Shown: positions 33,199-44,452, counted from the stretch's first letter. The stretch: DNA of 64,000 bases from Bemisia tabaci (GCF_918797505.1 NC_092797.1:40251372-40315371); one strand, 5' to 3'. Numbers and translations are program-made. Notes: generated from the letters alone by a model not told the origin.

Positions 33199-34116
33199 GC
33201 AGTGAAAATGCAGAAGTATTTCAACGATTTTCGGAATACATCAACCTATCCTAACTTGATTATTATTGATTGGATATTATAAACCGCCGAGTATCCTCTG
33301 TAAAGATAACTTTGGATTGACATGCGCTTCTCGTTATGATCACTAGAGTCAAAATATTTTTATGGAGTATTCACACGTTCTCGTTTGTTGAGAACGGGCT
33401 CTTTTCAAAATCCTCGCAGATCTTCGCCAGAGGTTCGTTTCAATCGGTTGAGTCATCCTCAAACAAATCCTTCAGTTTTCAAACCTCGCCCTTGCATTGA
33501 ACTTTCTTCCTTCACATTTTCAGACTCAACCTGGCAAAAACATTTTTGAAAAATTTGCCTGGAGCATATAAGATCATATCTTCTTCACAACAGTCGTATT
33601 TGATTTTGGAAGTATTTTCAAATACTGCGCAGTCAAAACCGATTTACTTTGACTGATTCAGGAGCAAGCGCCGATAAAGATCCCTAAATAATGGTTTGAC
33701 TACCCTCGCAGGATTGCTCCCACAAATTTGCTCCCTCGGGATGCACGAGCTAGCGTAGAAATCAGGAACATCAAACACATTTTTAACATCCAAAATTCTA
33801 TCATAGAATTTTATTTTATTGGTGAACATAGGCGGATCCAAGGGAGGGCAAAGAGGACTCGAAAAAAAGGAAGAGGATAAATAGAGGAAAGAAAGAAGGA
33901 AGGAAGAAAGGAAGGAAGGAAAGACGCGATGACATGAAAAATTTTAGTGGCCCTCATTTGTGAACTTCGATGAGTAATTGTAATTCAACTTAATTCTATA
34001 ATGCATGACGAAACAGCAAATAGTTGCTGATTGTCAATGATCAAAGGCTTACAGATTACCATGTTTATTCTTGTGGTGGTCTCCAATGTTTCACAGCGTT
34101 CCAATACATGTCCTTT
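33199..34116. other. No gene; (GGAA)n near its right part
   Basis: 33889-33925 is a GGAA/GAAA microsatellite. The rest is ordinary AT-rich DNA with no repeat or gene recognised. Confidence 0.4.
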
Positions 34117-34325
34117 GCTATTCCGTGACACTCCCTTGGAATTCCATGTAGCCACCACGGAATCTCCTGCTGCCATCATGGAATCCCATGTAGTCACCAC
34201 GGAAACCCAAAGAGTCTCCATGGAGTTCCGTGCCTTCTCCATGGGGTCTTAATGTAATTCCGTGTCTTCAGCATGGAATTCCATGAGAAACAGCATGGAA
34301 TACCATGGACAATTTTTAGCAGGGC
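34117..34325 (+). repeat. Minisatellite of CCATGGAATTCC-type units ending at TTTTTAGCAGGG
   Basis: Units of about 24-27 bp such as GGAATTCCATGTAGCCACCA and CATGGAATCCCATG. The array stops at AATTTTTAGCAGGGCGC (34311-34327), a terminus also seen at 24992 and, reversed, at 36115. Confidence 0.7.
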
Positions 34326-34410
34326 GCTTATATTTAGTAATTATTCATGACGAAATTGACTCGAACTGCATGTTACATGCTTTGAAATTTCGAAAATTAT
34401 CTGGAAGAAA

Positions 34411-34960
34411 CCCCCCCCCCCCCCGGCCCCTTGCTCGAGGTGTCTCGATCCACCTATGCCGGGAAGCGTTTTCCGATCGGCCCAACGCCATTTTCGACTC
34501 CGACGTAACTCGCTCGTCAGAGAGTGTCCAGAAGGTGTCAACGGACGGCAGGAAGCCCCAAGCCTAGCCCCCAGCCGGATCTGGCGAGGTTGAATCCAAC
34601 ACCGCCGATGATGATGATGACGATGGAACTGGAGGCACTGGAGGGAGTGAAGGGGACTCGCCCATGGAGCCGAAGCTGGAAACGTCCTGGCATTGTTGCC
34701 ACATATCCGGGAAACCCCTTCCGAATCAAAATGAAACCTATCTATACACCAAGCAATTTGTCATCACCGCCAGCGCATAGTTGCCAATCCGTGCGTGGAT
34801 ACCGCTACGTGGCTGTTGGGATCCGCTGCGATTTGACGGCCGCGCCGCGCGGCGCGATGGCTGTTGACGTCGAACGGCGGACGGACGAATGGATGGACGC
34901 GGCGGCCTGCAGCCTGCATCAGTCCACTCCCACATAATATCACCATCGTTGCCATATCAC
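34411..34960. other. GC-rich island with C run and GAT repeat
   Basis: C run at 34411-34424, GATGATGATGATGACGATGG near 34607, and a CGCGCCGCGCGGCGCG block near 34840-34858. Open frames on both strands reflect composition. Unique in this window; a possible regulatory element. Confidence 0.3.
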
Positions 34961-35456
34961 CGACAAAAAAGGATGTTACTACAGGGTACCAAGGCAGAGT
35001 TGGAGCGGTTTAGCGACGATGGATATCAGTGGGCAACCATTTTATAATGGAAAACAACAACAACCTTCCCGAGCAACAGGCAGCCACGAACTCTGCTACG
35101 CACCAGCGACTCTCTTTTGTCAAACACAGTTTCCCGTGAAAGTCCTTCGTCTGCGATTCGTCGCGCTTCAGCTATTTTTCTGTCCTTTATGGCATCTCCA
35201 CTGTCCATGTGCCGGGCTCATGTACTGCCGCCTCGCCGCGTACACTGCCCCGTCGGGGAAGAACGACGTATCTCCATCGGAAACCTCGAGTAGGATATGC
35301 GGTTTTTACCGGGAACGGCTGCGCAGCGCACCGGTTTCCCCGTGGATACCGATCCGGTTCGTTTTTCCCGGCAGCTTTTCACACGCCGCCACCACCGAGT
35401 GCCGAGGAGCGAGGACTCACAACCAACGCGTTAAATCAAAAGGAACTATATCCATT

Positions 35457-35707
35457 CTGCCGTGCTGAGGAAAAACGTCGTATGAACATTCGAGAGTTGC
35501 CAAATTTCCCCGGATAAAACGAGTATTTTTGAGAAAAATTATTCATATTTCTACTTGAAATTTTCAGACATCTTAGATGAAAATGCGAACAAAATTGTCT
35601 GAAAATTTGAAGAAAAATATTCATAATTTCCAAGAAAATTCTGGTTTTATTGAAGTAAATCTGGCAACGTCTAAAGGCTCATACGGCGTTTTTCCTTAGC
35701 ACGGCAG
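35457..35707. mobile_element. Family A foldback, copy 8 (TSD CATT)
   Basis: CTGCCGTGCTGAGGAAAAAC to CCTTAGCACGGCAG with CATT at 35453-35456 and 35708-35711. One of the best-preserved copies. Confidence 0.9.
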
Positions 35708-36114
35708 CATTCTGATATGAGCTCTGAGATCCATTTGAGTACATGTGTGATCGGGCTCATGTCAAAATGGATATGGTGCCTTTTGATTTAAACGCGCCCC
35801 ACCGAATTCTGAATGCTGAGTTTCAGACTTCCGAGATCGAAGCCCGTGATTTCAGGCATCCAATTAAGCACAGGTCATCCTATCAGTAATGAGTTCGTCT
35901 TAGGGACGTTGCAGTGTAGAGATTGGCCGAAAATTGCCTCTGATGTTTTAAAAAACCGATGGATGGGCAAAGAAGAAAACGAACCTAAGAGAAAGATAGC
36001 GCGGGAAAAATAATGGTTGTGGATTCTCTGGCTTTCTATATAATCTTGGGGAATACGGTGACCGGTGTGGCGCCCAGGTGATTGCTGCACAGTGCTTTTC
36101 TGTAAAAAGTGATT

Positions 36115-36330
36115 CCTGCTAAAAATGACCATGTTGGTGAGTGAAATATGGTACCAACATAGTACCAAAAAATGGTCGAATTTACGAATATTGACGAACA
36201 TGTTACCTACATGGAACAAGTTCAGACCAAGTTGGTACCATGTTGATACCATGTTGGCGTGAACGTGGTATCATAATCCACTCACTCTAAGCATCGTACC
36301 ATGTTGTACCATTGTATACCATTGCACTAT
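36115..36330 (+). repeat. ACCATGTTGG-type short repeats beginning at CCTGCTAAAAATG
   Basis: CCTGCTAAAAATGACCATG starts the block. TTGGTACCATGTTGATACC and related units follow with imperfect inverted symmetry. The terminus matches, reversed, the end of the 34117 minisatellite. Confidence 0.55.
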
Positions 36331-37126
36331 GATGCTGGCTATCCATATTGGTATTATTAAAAGGACCGAATCCAGCTTTGACGTTGTCTCAACATAGTAA
36401 AATCATGATAAATTCTGGCATGGGTGTTTGGAGAATACGTAAAAATTGAAAATACCTATGACCCTGTCGTTATTGTTAAATCAATTTTAACTGCGAAAGT
36501 AACAAGGGTGCCAAGAATCTAACCCATCTTCAAACGGCAAAATATCGCGATGATGAATTTTTTACGTCACACGCCAATTGAATGCGCCTTTTATTCTCTC
36601 CCCCGCATCAATTCCCTCCGAAAGTTGAGTGTGTATTTTGACGTGATGAATAGTTTAACTTGAGATCGTCTCATCATAGCGCGAGACGACTGCTGCATTA
36701 ATGAATCGATGAATCAAGTACGTCGGCTTGAAAAGAAATTCCTTCGCTAATGAAGAACAACGGACTGCACACAAATTATTAACTCGTCCCTTATGACGGA
36801 TTAAAATGTAAACTGGTAGCTACATCGATGATGACGCCCGACGAACTTGAACGTCGGGCCGGGGATAAACTCACGCAGGAGCTAAGGAGAAACATTCTTG
36901 GTTTTGTTCGAAAGACAAAAGGAAAAGGGAGCATTATCTACCGAATTAGAGTGAATGGTCAACTCCCTGAGGCCCTGGCTCTCTTTTCATTCAGTGGGAA
37001 AATGTAATTAGGTTATTTTCACGAATAGTTTTCAATTACTCGCGCACAGAAAGAGACCTCAGGCTTACTCGGTGTCGGATGGAAGCAAAATCTTGCTCAC
37101 GTGGATCGAGTTTAGCAGAGAGGGAC

Positions 37127-37129
<3 letters not shown>
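36331..37129. other. Unique stretch with homeodomain-type motifs
   Basis: Repeat-free. ATTAATGAATCGATGAATC near 36700 and AAATTATTAACTCG near 36774 carry TAAT cores. An ACGTTCAAG-type inverted pair (CCCGACGAACTTGAACGTCGGG, split here: CCCGACG at 36837 and CGTCGGG at 36852) forms a short hairpin. No exon recognised. Confidence 0.3.

Positions 37130-37169
<40 letters not shown>
37130..37169 (+). repeat. Poly(T) tract of 40 T
   Basis: Uninterrupted T run; equivalent to poly(A) on the minus strand. No adjoining retroposon recognised. Confidence 0.95.
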
Positions 37170-37172
<3 letters not shown>

Positions 37173-37488
37173 AAGTGCTTACCTGTTATAACATTTTTCC
37201 TCATCTCTTATAAAGCAGATTTTTGTTTTAAACTTGTAATTTTGATGGACTGCAGGAGCTTTGTTTTTTTCTTTATTTCTAACCGCAGCAAGAAAGTCAC
37301 ATTGACTGCGAAAATCATTATGTTTTATTTTTAATTTTTAGTAATTTGGTTCTCCTGAATGCAAAAAAAGCCAAATCAATTCAGAAATTGGAACCAAGTT
37401 CACAATTGGGTCCATTTTGCAGATTCCTCGTGGACGAAATCAAGTGCGAAAAAGAAATCAACAGACTGCGTAGTGACGCTTAAAAATG

Positions 37489-37720
37489 AGAAGCTTGGAG
37501 GACATGGCGCATAAGTGCAGTTTTTAAACGCTTGAGATAAAGTAAAACTAGTCTTCATGTATATTCTTTGAAAAATTCGTTCCCAAATTCTAATTTTTAA
37601 GCATCAAAAACTCAGTTTGAATCTTCACACCGCCATAAAGACCCATGTAATTTCGAAACTTCGCACGTATTTCTCGAAATAGCAAAAACTGCACCTATGC
37701 GCCTTGTCCTCAATGCCCCT
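37489..37720. mobile_element. Family X foldback, copy 2
   Basis: GAAGCTTGGAGGACATGGCG pairs with TGCGCCTTGTCCTCAATGC; interior AAGCATCAAAAACTCAGTTT matches the copy at 18286-18525. Confidence 0.7.
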
Positions 37721-38865
37721 TAATTGTGGCTCTTCCAAGTAACCAACGAACACGTATGCTCCGTCGAAGGTAACGTTAAAAATCGACACGAAGATTTTTC
37801 ATGTGCATGATTTTTCCGTTTCCTACAAATAGTGCATGATGCATTAAAATCTGAACTATTTTTAAGTACAACGCTTAAAATGTTTAAAATATACTAGCTA
37901 GGTCGGTAGAGACATGGGACATAGATAATCACTACGACATGGAGACTAGAAGCTCTCCACCAGACTGTAAGAAAAGGCAGGCTATAACAAAAACGAGCAG
38001 GGAATATTTTCATATTATCTACGTCGTATCATCGCCCTCCCTCCTTTCATCGCATTAGTCAACCAGCTAATCCGTTATGCACAATTTATCCGGAGTCAGC
38101 TAGTTCACTGTTCTTTAACTCGAGCTTTTCCGATGTTTCAATATTTTTTCCTCCATGGATCGGGAGGTGTCGCGTTTTCGCTGGAAGAAACGAGCAGTCA
38201 TTATCCTAAAAAAAAGAGAAGAAAATATGAGACCACTCAAGGAACGTCTATAACGCGGGGTGCCTGGTAAACGCAAGGGCCCCGCTATCTGCGCTTTAAT
38301 AGAGTATCATCCAAAGATGGTACTGTGGATATTTGTCAAAATATCGTGCGTCCATTGAAGCGTGGACTGCCGTGGTCTCGATTTAATAATCAGGAAAATG
38401 GACTTAACCGTATCATCCGAAATATTAAGTGACCGTGGTATCGCTCGAGGCGCAGAATAAAGGAAAATTGGAGGCAGGAAAATAAATCCTGCCCAGATGA
38501 TAATTTTTTCACACTTTCGGTGGATAACAAGGGACACAAATCGACGTTAGTTTATCGAAACTGTTATTCAATGTAACAGACACGCATTCTTCCCTGTACC
38601 GATAGGTAAACTAGGCTTGAACAGTTAGTTTTGTTGATTTTTTTATACATTTGTTTAAACTTTAAGTCGCTACTTGATTTTTTTTTAAAAGAACATCCAA
38701 CATCATGTGCTTAAAGAACCACATTAGAGTATAATCCATCAGAAAAGGAGCCGCTTCCTAGTATTACAAAATACCCGCTTGGATCTATTCAAGTCAATTT
38801 ATTTCTGTGGCGATAAATAGATGACAGATGTTTTTCAATCTGTCCATCTTATAATTTAATGTTTC
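37721..38865. other. No recognised gene or repeat
   Basis: AT-rich with a 76-codon minus-strand frame (38537-38307) lacking known motifs. GCATTAGTCAACCAGCTAATCC near 38052 is the only motif cluster noted. Confidence 0.3.
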
Positions 38866-39816
38866 CCCTGGTAAAAATGGCGATTAGAGCTGCGTTTCAA
38901 AATACCATAAGAATCCTTATAGCCGGCTATAGAAGGCTACAGAAAACCATATAGCTGGCTGCAGAATGCGGAGAAAATCATACGGCCGGGCTATACGAAG
39001 CGATAAAAAATTATGCAGCCGGGCTATAGTTCCTATCGCCGGGCTTTACACTTTATCGCCTGGCTGTTGCTTTTTTCCCATCGATTATAAAAGGCTATAA
39101 GAAATTGTGTAGAAATTCGTGTGCTTTGGAAATCATTAAGTTTGATACGGGACCACCTTAATATTTACAAAACACACATTATATTTTCCTTTAATACATA
39201 TTTTTTTTCATCAATTAAAATGAGAGTAATCCATACAGGATGTGCGAACATTTCAAAATCATGAGTTGAATAACGCTGACTCCGCCAGATTAAATATTAG
39301 AGCCTAACACAAAGCGGAGCGGCGACGCACTAGCGCCTACAAACCTAACAGGGATACTTCACGCATTGCGCAACGCGTGAAGTATCCCTGTTAGGTTTGT
39401 AGGCGCCAATGCGCGTTTTGCGCTGGCTGCCCGCCTGCCGCGCCGCAGCGTGCCACGGCGCTTGAAGCAACTATTTCACACCAGAGGTATTGCACAGTAT
39501 CATACGAAACTGAAGGCGCTCTGATATATTAGGAATGGCAGGCATCCATCAAAAGTACGGAGCTTTCCTCGCAAAATAAATCAAGATACTACGGCCCAAA
39601 AAGAGAGCAGTAGTCCAAAAACTCACTAAGTCCTAGCATCCGTAATTAGTAACGTTCAGCATACACTTTATCGCCTGGCTGTTGCTTAATCGCCATCGGC
39701 TATAAAAGCCTATAAGAAATTGTGTAGCCGGCTATAGAAGCTATTGGAAATCTTACAGCCGGCTGTAGGTCTGTGGTATTTTTGAACACAGATTCTACTG
39801 CCAATTTTTACCAGGG
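38866..39816. mobile_element. Family N element, CCCTGGTAAAAAT ends, internally duplicated
   Basis: CCCTGGTAAAAATGGCG pairs with GCCAATTTTTACCAGGG. Both arms carry reiterated GCCGGCTATAGAAG-type motifs. TACACTTTATCGCCTGGCTG occurs twice (39048 and 39663), so about 615 bp is duplicated or an insertion sits between. Contains the perfect hairpin at 39333-39406. Confidence 0.7.
39333..39406. repeat. Perfect 32-bp inverted repeat with 10-nt loop
   Basis: GCGCCTACAAACCTAACAGG at the left end is exactly complementary to the right end; the loop is ATTGCGCAAC. The arm shares GCGTGAAGTAT and TTGTAGGCGC with the 90-bp array at 47118-47345. Confidence 0.9.
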
Positions 39817-40807
39817 TCACCTAAAAACTACGTTTTTTTGAAAGGTAAATAAACCGCATTAATTTTGGCTACGCTTTGAACTTCGGGTCTTTCGTGCGGG
39901 AGATGATGATTTCGCAAAATATGTTGCTCCTTCGCCTTCAATTTTTGAGGTAGACCAACATCCACCACGCTGCAGTAGCTGTATGTTCAAGGATTCATCG
40001 TCTGAATTGCTTGCCTCGCAATAAAGGAATTAAAACTCCGACTGGCTTGCGTTGACTCAATACGAATTCATCACAAAAGCATCATAAATAACGATCACGT
40101 GTAACCCCTCAAACACGAGGTTTTGATTGTATGAAGAACTTTTCGATGCAGTTGCATTTTGCAATAACAAGAGAAATACACTAAACACGTGGTTCGAACT
40201 GTATATTAACAGAGTGGTAGAATAGTACTTGGTCCGCGATATTCTGCAGGGAAATCTAAGCCATTAATTCCAAAAATTTCCATTAAAAAAGAAAATTGAA
40301 CTTTGATAAGCACCAGTGCAAGACTACAAAAATGTTTGCTCTATTTCTGGCTCATTTTAGAAACAACACAAGTTATTAGTTTCCCTGTGTAGGTAAATAA
40401 TGTTTTTATTGGTGAGGCAGGTATAGTTCAAATATAATGAGGTCATGCATCTGTTTACATTGAAACTATCGTGATAAAAACATTTGTGTGCTTATGTTAC
40501 TTTTGGTTAATATAGGAAGTGAAACACAAACCAACACAAGTTTTGTGTTGATTTTGGTACAGTTTGCGGTGAATTTAGCGCAGGAAATAATGGAGAGACC
40601 GGGAAAATGCATTCCTCCGATTGCGACATTGGTATTTCATCACTAGATTTTTATCACATATCCCCAAGAAAAATAGCTGGTATTTTCTCTTGAAATTGTC
40701 AGCCGAAGGCTATGGGTTATTTTGTGTTTTCCTTCCCGTATTAACCAAACTTTTGTGTTCAAATTTCTCTCAGCTACCAAATTAGTATTTTCCTTACGGT
40801 GGTGCAA
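39817..40807. other. No gene; partial family Y copy
   Basis: 40339-40431 carries CTATTTCTGGCTCATTTTAG and the weak complementary GGTGAGGCAGGTATAG end, a degraded family Y. Nothing else recognised. Confidence 0.35.
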
Positions 40808-41067
40808 ATCGTCCTTTCCCGGACGAAAGAATGTAACTGCATTTCAATGTTGCCAAATTTTCCCGCGCAAAGTACATTTTTACCGGGATAAGTTTGGGGA
40901 TTTCGAACCGAAAATTTCACTGATTTTTCCACTGATCCCAAGCGAAAATCAGACGCATTTTCAACAAAAATCATGCAGGTTTACTCCCGTAAAACATTGA
41001 ATTGTTCAAGTCAATTTTGCAACTTTGGAATGGAGTTACGTGTCTTCGTGCAGGAAACGACGAAATG
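40808..41067. mobile_element. Diverged family A relative (A2), copy 2
   Basis: CGTCCTTTCCCGGACGAAAG and GTAACTGCATTTCAATGTTG pair with CAACTTTGGAATGGAGTTAC and CGTGCAGGAAACGACG. Confidence 0.55.
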
Positions 41068-41687
41068 CATGTTTTACAGTACCACTATGTATGAATGTAG
41101 TCTGGGTGCTTTGCGAGAATAGTTTATACATGCAAAAGTTAGAAATGAAAATTAAAAATAGTTAATTTGGTTGTTATTATATTTGTAAAACAAAGTTAAT
41201 TTACACTTGTAAACAGGTGGTTGTAACATAATTTGATGAATGAAAAAAAAAACAAAAAAAAAAACAGTACCACTGATCTGTTGCTCTGGGTCTCAAGGAG
41301 ACGTTCCAAGATTCAGATCGAAAGACGTCACCTCTCAGCTTCTGGTCGCTTCGTTCTCGTCCTCACATTGATCTGCATGCGCAGAACGGTCGTCCGTTAT
41401 TACGGAGCCCAATTACGATAGAGGTGGTTTGTTTCGCCGAGACCTGACAACTAACAATTGCACCATCACCATCGCCATCCGTCGATAACATTGAATTCGC
41501 TAAGGACGTCCAGTGTCCATCGTCCGGCCCCATCCAGACTCAGGCTCCGGCCGACAATGTGCTCAGGGTCTCAGGGCGCTCCCAGGAGGCGGAAGTAGGA
41601 CAAGACCAAGCTTATCATTCAGAGATTAATCTGACAATGTTGTCGAATTGACACTTGTCATTTTTTCCTCATAGAGTACTTTATACA
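41068..41687. other. No recognised gene; A-rich run and moderately GC-rich part
   Basis: A runs at 41241-41264. 41300-41620 is GC-richer with no motif recognised. Confidence 0.3.
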
Positions 41688-41990
41688 GGGTGTCCCGGGA
41701 TTATGTGCGGGTATTGAAGGAGTCGATTCTTTGGGTCAAAAAAAGACGTTTTTGTAGTACGACTTTTTTTTTTCCAAAAACGCATTCCCTCGGGGCCACG
41801 GCCCACCAAAATTGGAGAGAAAAAAATCTTCTTTCTAACACTTTGACAATGCTTATCGGGCAATATTAATAAAAATTGGTAAATGGGGGCAATTTTCAGC
41901 GTTTTTTTCATTTATGACCTCTATAAATGGGACACTGCGTCTGAGGGGGGGAGGGGAGGGTTAGGGGGGTATCGAACCTAAAAGTGGCCA
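41688..41990. repeat. GGGTGTCCC-type repeat fragment followed by a G-rich quadruplex-type motif
   Basis: ACAGGGTGTCCCGGGATTAT begins a stretch that resembles a dispersed insect repeat, from memory. 41945-41969 reads G7-A-G4-A-G3-TTA-G6, which satisfies the four-run quadruplex pattern on the plus strand. Confidence 0.45.
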
Positions 41991-42172
41991 AAGGAGGAGG
42001 GGACAAAACTTCATTTAAAGGCTGTAAAATTTACTCAAATAATTCAATTTTTCATAAGAATATATCACGACGATTCCTGTCCGAAATTTTTCTCATTTGA
42101 AAATGTAAGCTTTATTCCCGTTTGTGACACTGTGGAGGCTTAAAATACGGGAACCAATCAGGGATGGATTCA

Positions 42173-42204
42173 GATTGTCTTAACTCTCAGTATAAAGGGA
42201 CTCT
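42173..42204. mobile_element. Solo arm of the element at 37-477
   Basis: GATTGTCTTAACTCTCAGTA followed by TAAAGGGACT matches the right end of the first element. No left arm is found nearby. Confidence 0.6.
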
Positions 42205-42209
42205 AGGCG

Positions 42210-42715
42210 TGCGTAAACTTATTTGGCGAGGACTCGACGAGGAGACGTGTCGCGAAGTGGCCTACCCCTCCCGGGCGAAACTTAACTGGGGACTCGGGAC
42301 GGTGCAATGTTGCACGGAAGAGGGCTCGTTATTTATGGGCGCGTTGACGTTCTGGTTGAGGCGGTGGAAAATTAGTATAATGTCAGACGCCGGGTGGTCC
42401 TCACATGTTTTGGCCGACAATTACGGGGCGCAGCGTCGCGTCGCGTCGTCGGCCCCGTGCACGAATCCATACTCCACTCGAATAATGTTATTAATGATGC
42501 GCCCCCGTATGATACTTAGGCCTCCCTCGTTTTCCCGCAGTTCCCGACCTCGCCGCTTTATTGGTGCACCTCTCGTTGTCGCCGGCCGGGCCGTCTCGCC
42601 GAGTCGATGCCGAACACGGGAACATGGGTCGCCGCAGCCGCGCGGGCGATTCGCTTCGTAGTGCCAACCGCGCCACCGTGTTGCCAGGGATCCGAGCTAC
42701 CTTCAGCCCAACTTA
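42210..42715. promoter_or_regulatory. CpG-rich unique island with a TAATGTTATTA site (candidate enhancer)
   Basis: Repeat-free, GC-rich. TAATGTTATTA at about 42483-42493 is a palindromic TAAT-N3-ATTA site of the kind paired-class homeodomain dimers bind. Frames are open on both strands (165 codons plus) without a domain. Role inferred. Confidence 0.35.
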
Positions 42716-42723
42716 ACGCTGAG

Positions 42724-43120
42724 CAGTGTTCGAAACTTTCAGGCGCCAACGCGCGAAATGCGCCCAAAAAATTGGCCATGGCGCCTAAAAAATGAAGGCT
42801 CTGCTCAAACGTAGCCCCTAAAAATTTCCCCCTAAAAATCTTAATTTTCATAATTAGGTGATTATTCGAAATTTTCAGCATTACAAGTGAAAGCTTTTTC
42901 TGTTCTTCACGATTTCATTCTTAGTACTTTTGTCTTTCCCAAGTTACAGCTACTTCCTAGTTCTGTTACGAAACCATCTTGCGTCTAACTTTTCACTAAA
43001 TGCGCCGTAATATATGGGCAAAAAGTCAATACGGCCCCTAAATTATCTTCAATGGCGCCTAAAAATCGGGCTTGTTGCGCCACATGGCTCTTAAAACTCA
43101 AAGATGAGTTTCGAATACTG
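42724..43120. mobile_element. hAT-like MITE 2 (397 bp, TSD ACGCTGAG)
   Basis: CAGTGTTCGAAACTTTC to GAGTTTCGAATACTG with perfect 8-bp duplicates ACGCTGAG at 42716-42723 and 43121-43128. Contains repeated GGCGCC(T)AAAAA motifs. No transposase. Confidence 0.9.
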
Positions 43121-43123
43121 ACG

Positions 43124-43342
43124 CTGAGCCCCAACACTTTAAGTAAAATAGTGCCAACTACGGGTAGGGTTAAGCCCTATGGCCTGTTGTAAGGCTGGAC
43201 CCTAAGGCTGTGAGGCTCAGAACTACTGCCTGCACAGCGATACCGTAAAAACAATTAATACCCTGTAGTCTTGTTATCAATAAAAGTTTGAAAAAACTAG
43301 CGCCTAGTCGGCGCTTTTTTACTCAAAGTGTTAGGGCTCCGC
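43124..43342. mobile_element. Small element with CCAACACTTTAAGTAAAA ends, host of the hAT-like MITE
   Basis: GCCCCAACACTTTAAGTAAA pairs with TTTTACTCAAAGTGTTAGGG at the right. The MITE at 42724 inserted at its left edge, judging by the shared ACGCTGAG. An internal AGCGCCTAGTCGGCGCT palindrome is present near 43299. Confidence 0.5.
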
Positions 43343-43423
43343 GCTTAGTTGTTTTTCTAGCAATTATTTTTCAACATTTTCCTGGATGAGAAATTTTCCG
43401 AATGTCTCTGTTCTCGAGTAAAT

Positions 43424-44146
43424 TAATAAACTAGTATGCAAAAATTTGCAACGTTGCGGTGTAATTAAGTCTCTCCGGCGAAATGCAAACCTCAACGTGG
43501 CTCCACCTATAAGGTGATTCGACGGACGTCATTTTTTGTGTCAGAGCGACGTGCGATATATCGCATCGATTCGTTCCATAATTTCAGCTATTTGTCATTT
43601 TTTTTCGAATTTTAAGATCACACTTCTGTTGTCTTGAGACTAAAGCATTCATGTACGAAAAATTCCATGAACCAAATGAAACCAAATTCATGTACCAAAT
43701 GAAATTCAAGGTAATAAAGGCAGGGTTTTATCAGAGAAAAAATATCGCAGTCGCTACTGTTATTGAAACTGCACTCGAATGCGATATTTTTCCTGTAAAA
43801 AACCCCTGCCTTTATTACCTTGAATTTTTTTGGCAAAGGTGTTTAGTCTCAAGACAACAGAAGTGCTATCTCAAAATCAGAAAAAAATGACAAGTAGCTG
43901 AAAGTATGGAACGAATCGATGCGATATATCGCACGTCGCTCCGACACAAAAAATGACGTCCATCGAATCACTTTAATGGTGGAGCCACGTTGAAGTTTTC
44001 ATTTCGCCGGAGGCCGAGGCCAAAGAGACTTAATTACACCGCAACGTTGCAAATTTTTGCTACTAATTTATTAATTTATGGAACGAATCGATGCGATATA
44101 TCGCACGTCGCTCTGACACAAAAAATGGCGTCCGTCGAATCACCTT
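43424..44146. mobile_element. Family P inverted duplication with three terminal arms
   Basis: AAGGTGATTCGACGGACG with ATATATCGCATCGATTCG forms an arm at 43511-43581. Inverted copies follow at 43909-43972 and 44079-44146. The DNA outside the first arm (43424-43510) is itself inverted at 43973-44078, so a large palindrome of about 655 bp is followed by an extra arm. Confidence 0.75.
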
Positions 44147-44149
44147 AAA

Positions 44150-44452
44150 AATTACGGGGGCAGGAGGGGGCTAATGTCCAAGGCGGCAACATGGGTAAGT
44201 GGTGGCAACTGTAGCGCATATGATTCACTTGCGACTTAGCCGTCTAATTAATGAGCCTTGGGGTAAATTGGCCTCAAACGAGGCAACTGAGAAGCTCGGC
44301 TGCGCGCTGCGTGCAGGCGGATTCACCTCTGGCGAGTGTCTCCTTCATCGGAGCCCTCATTGACCCATATCTATTAATTTTCCGACGAAATATTTTCGGA
44401 GCGGAAACCGCGGCGCAGACCCATGATGAAGGCTCATCAAAAGCCGCGCCGC
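44150..44452. promoter_or_regulatory. CpG-containing unique island with TAATTAAT (candidate enhancer)
   Basis: GTCTAATTAATGAGCC near 44243 and CTATTAATTTTCCG near 44371 carry homeodomain cores. The right end merges into the tandem duplication at 44453, which also duplicates AATATGACAGTCAGATTAAT. No exon recognised. Confidence 0.3.

Noticed and set aside
34607..34626. GAT repeat as coding aspartate run
   Set aside because: No supported reading frame or exon boundary around it.
42164..42661. 165-codon plus-strand frame containing MMRPR
   Set aside because: It resembles the Pax leader only in four residues; there is no donor in frame after a GYPFQ-like end and the rest is low-complexity.
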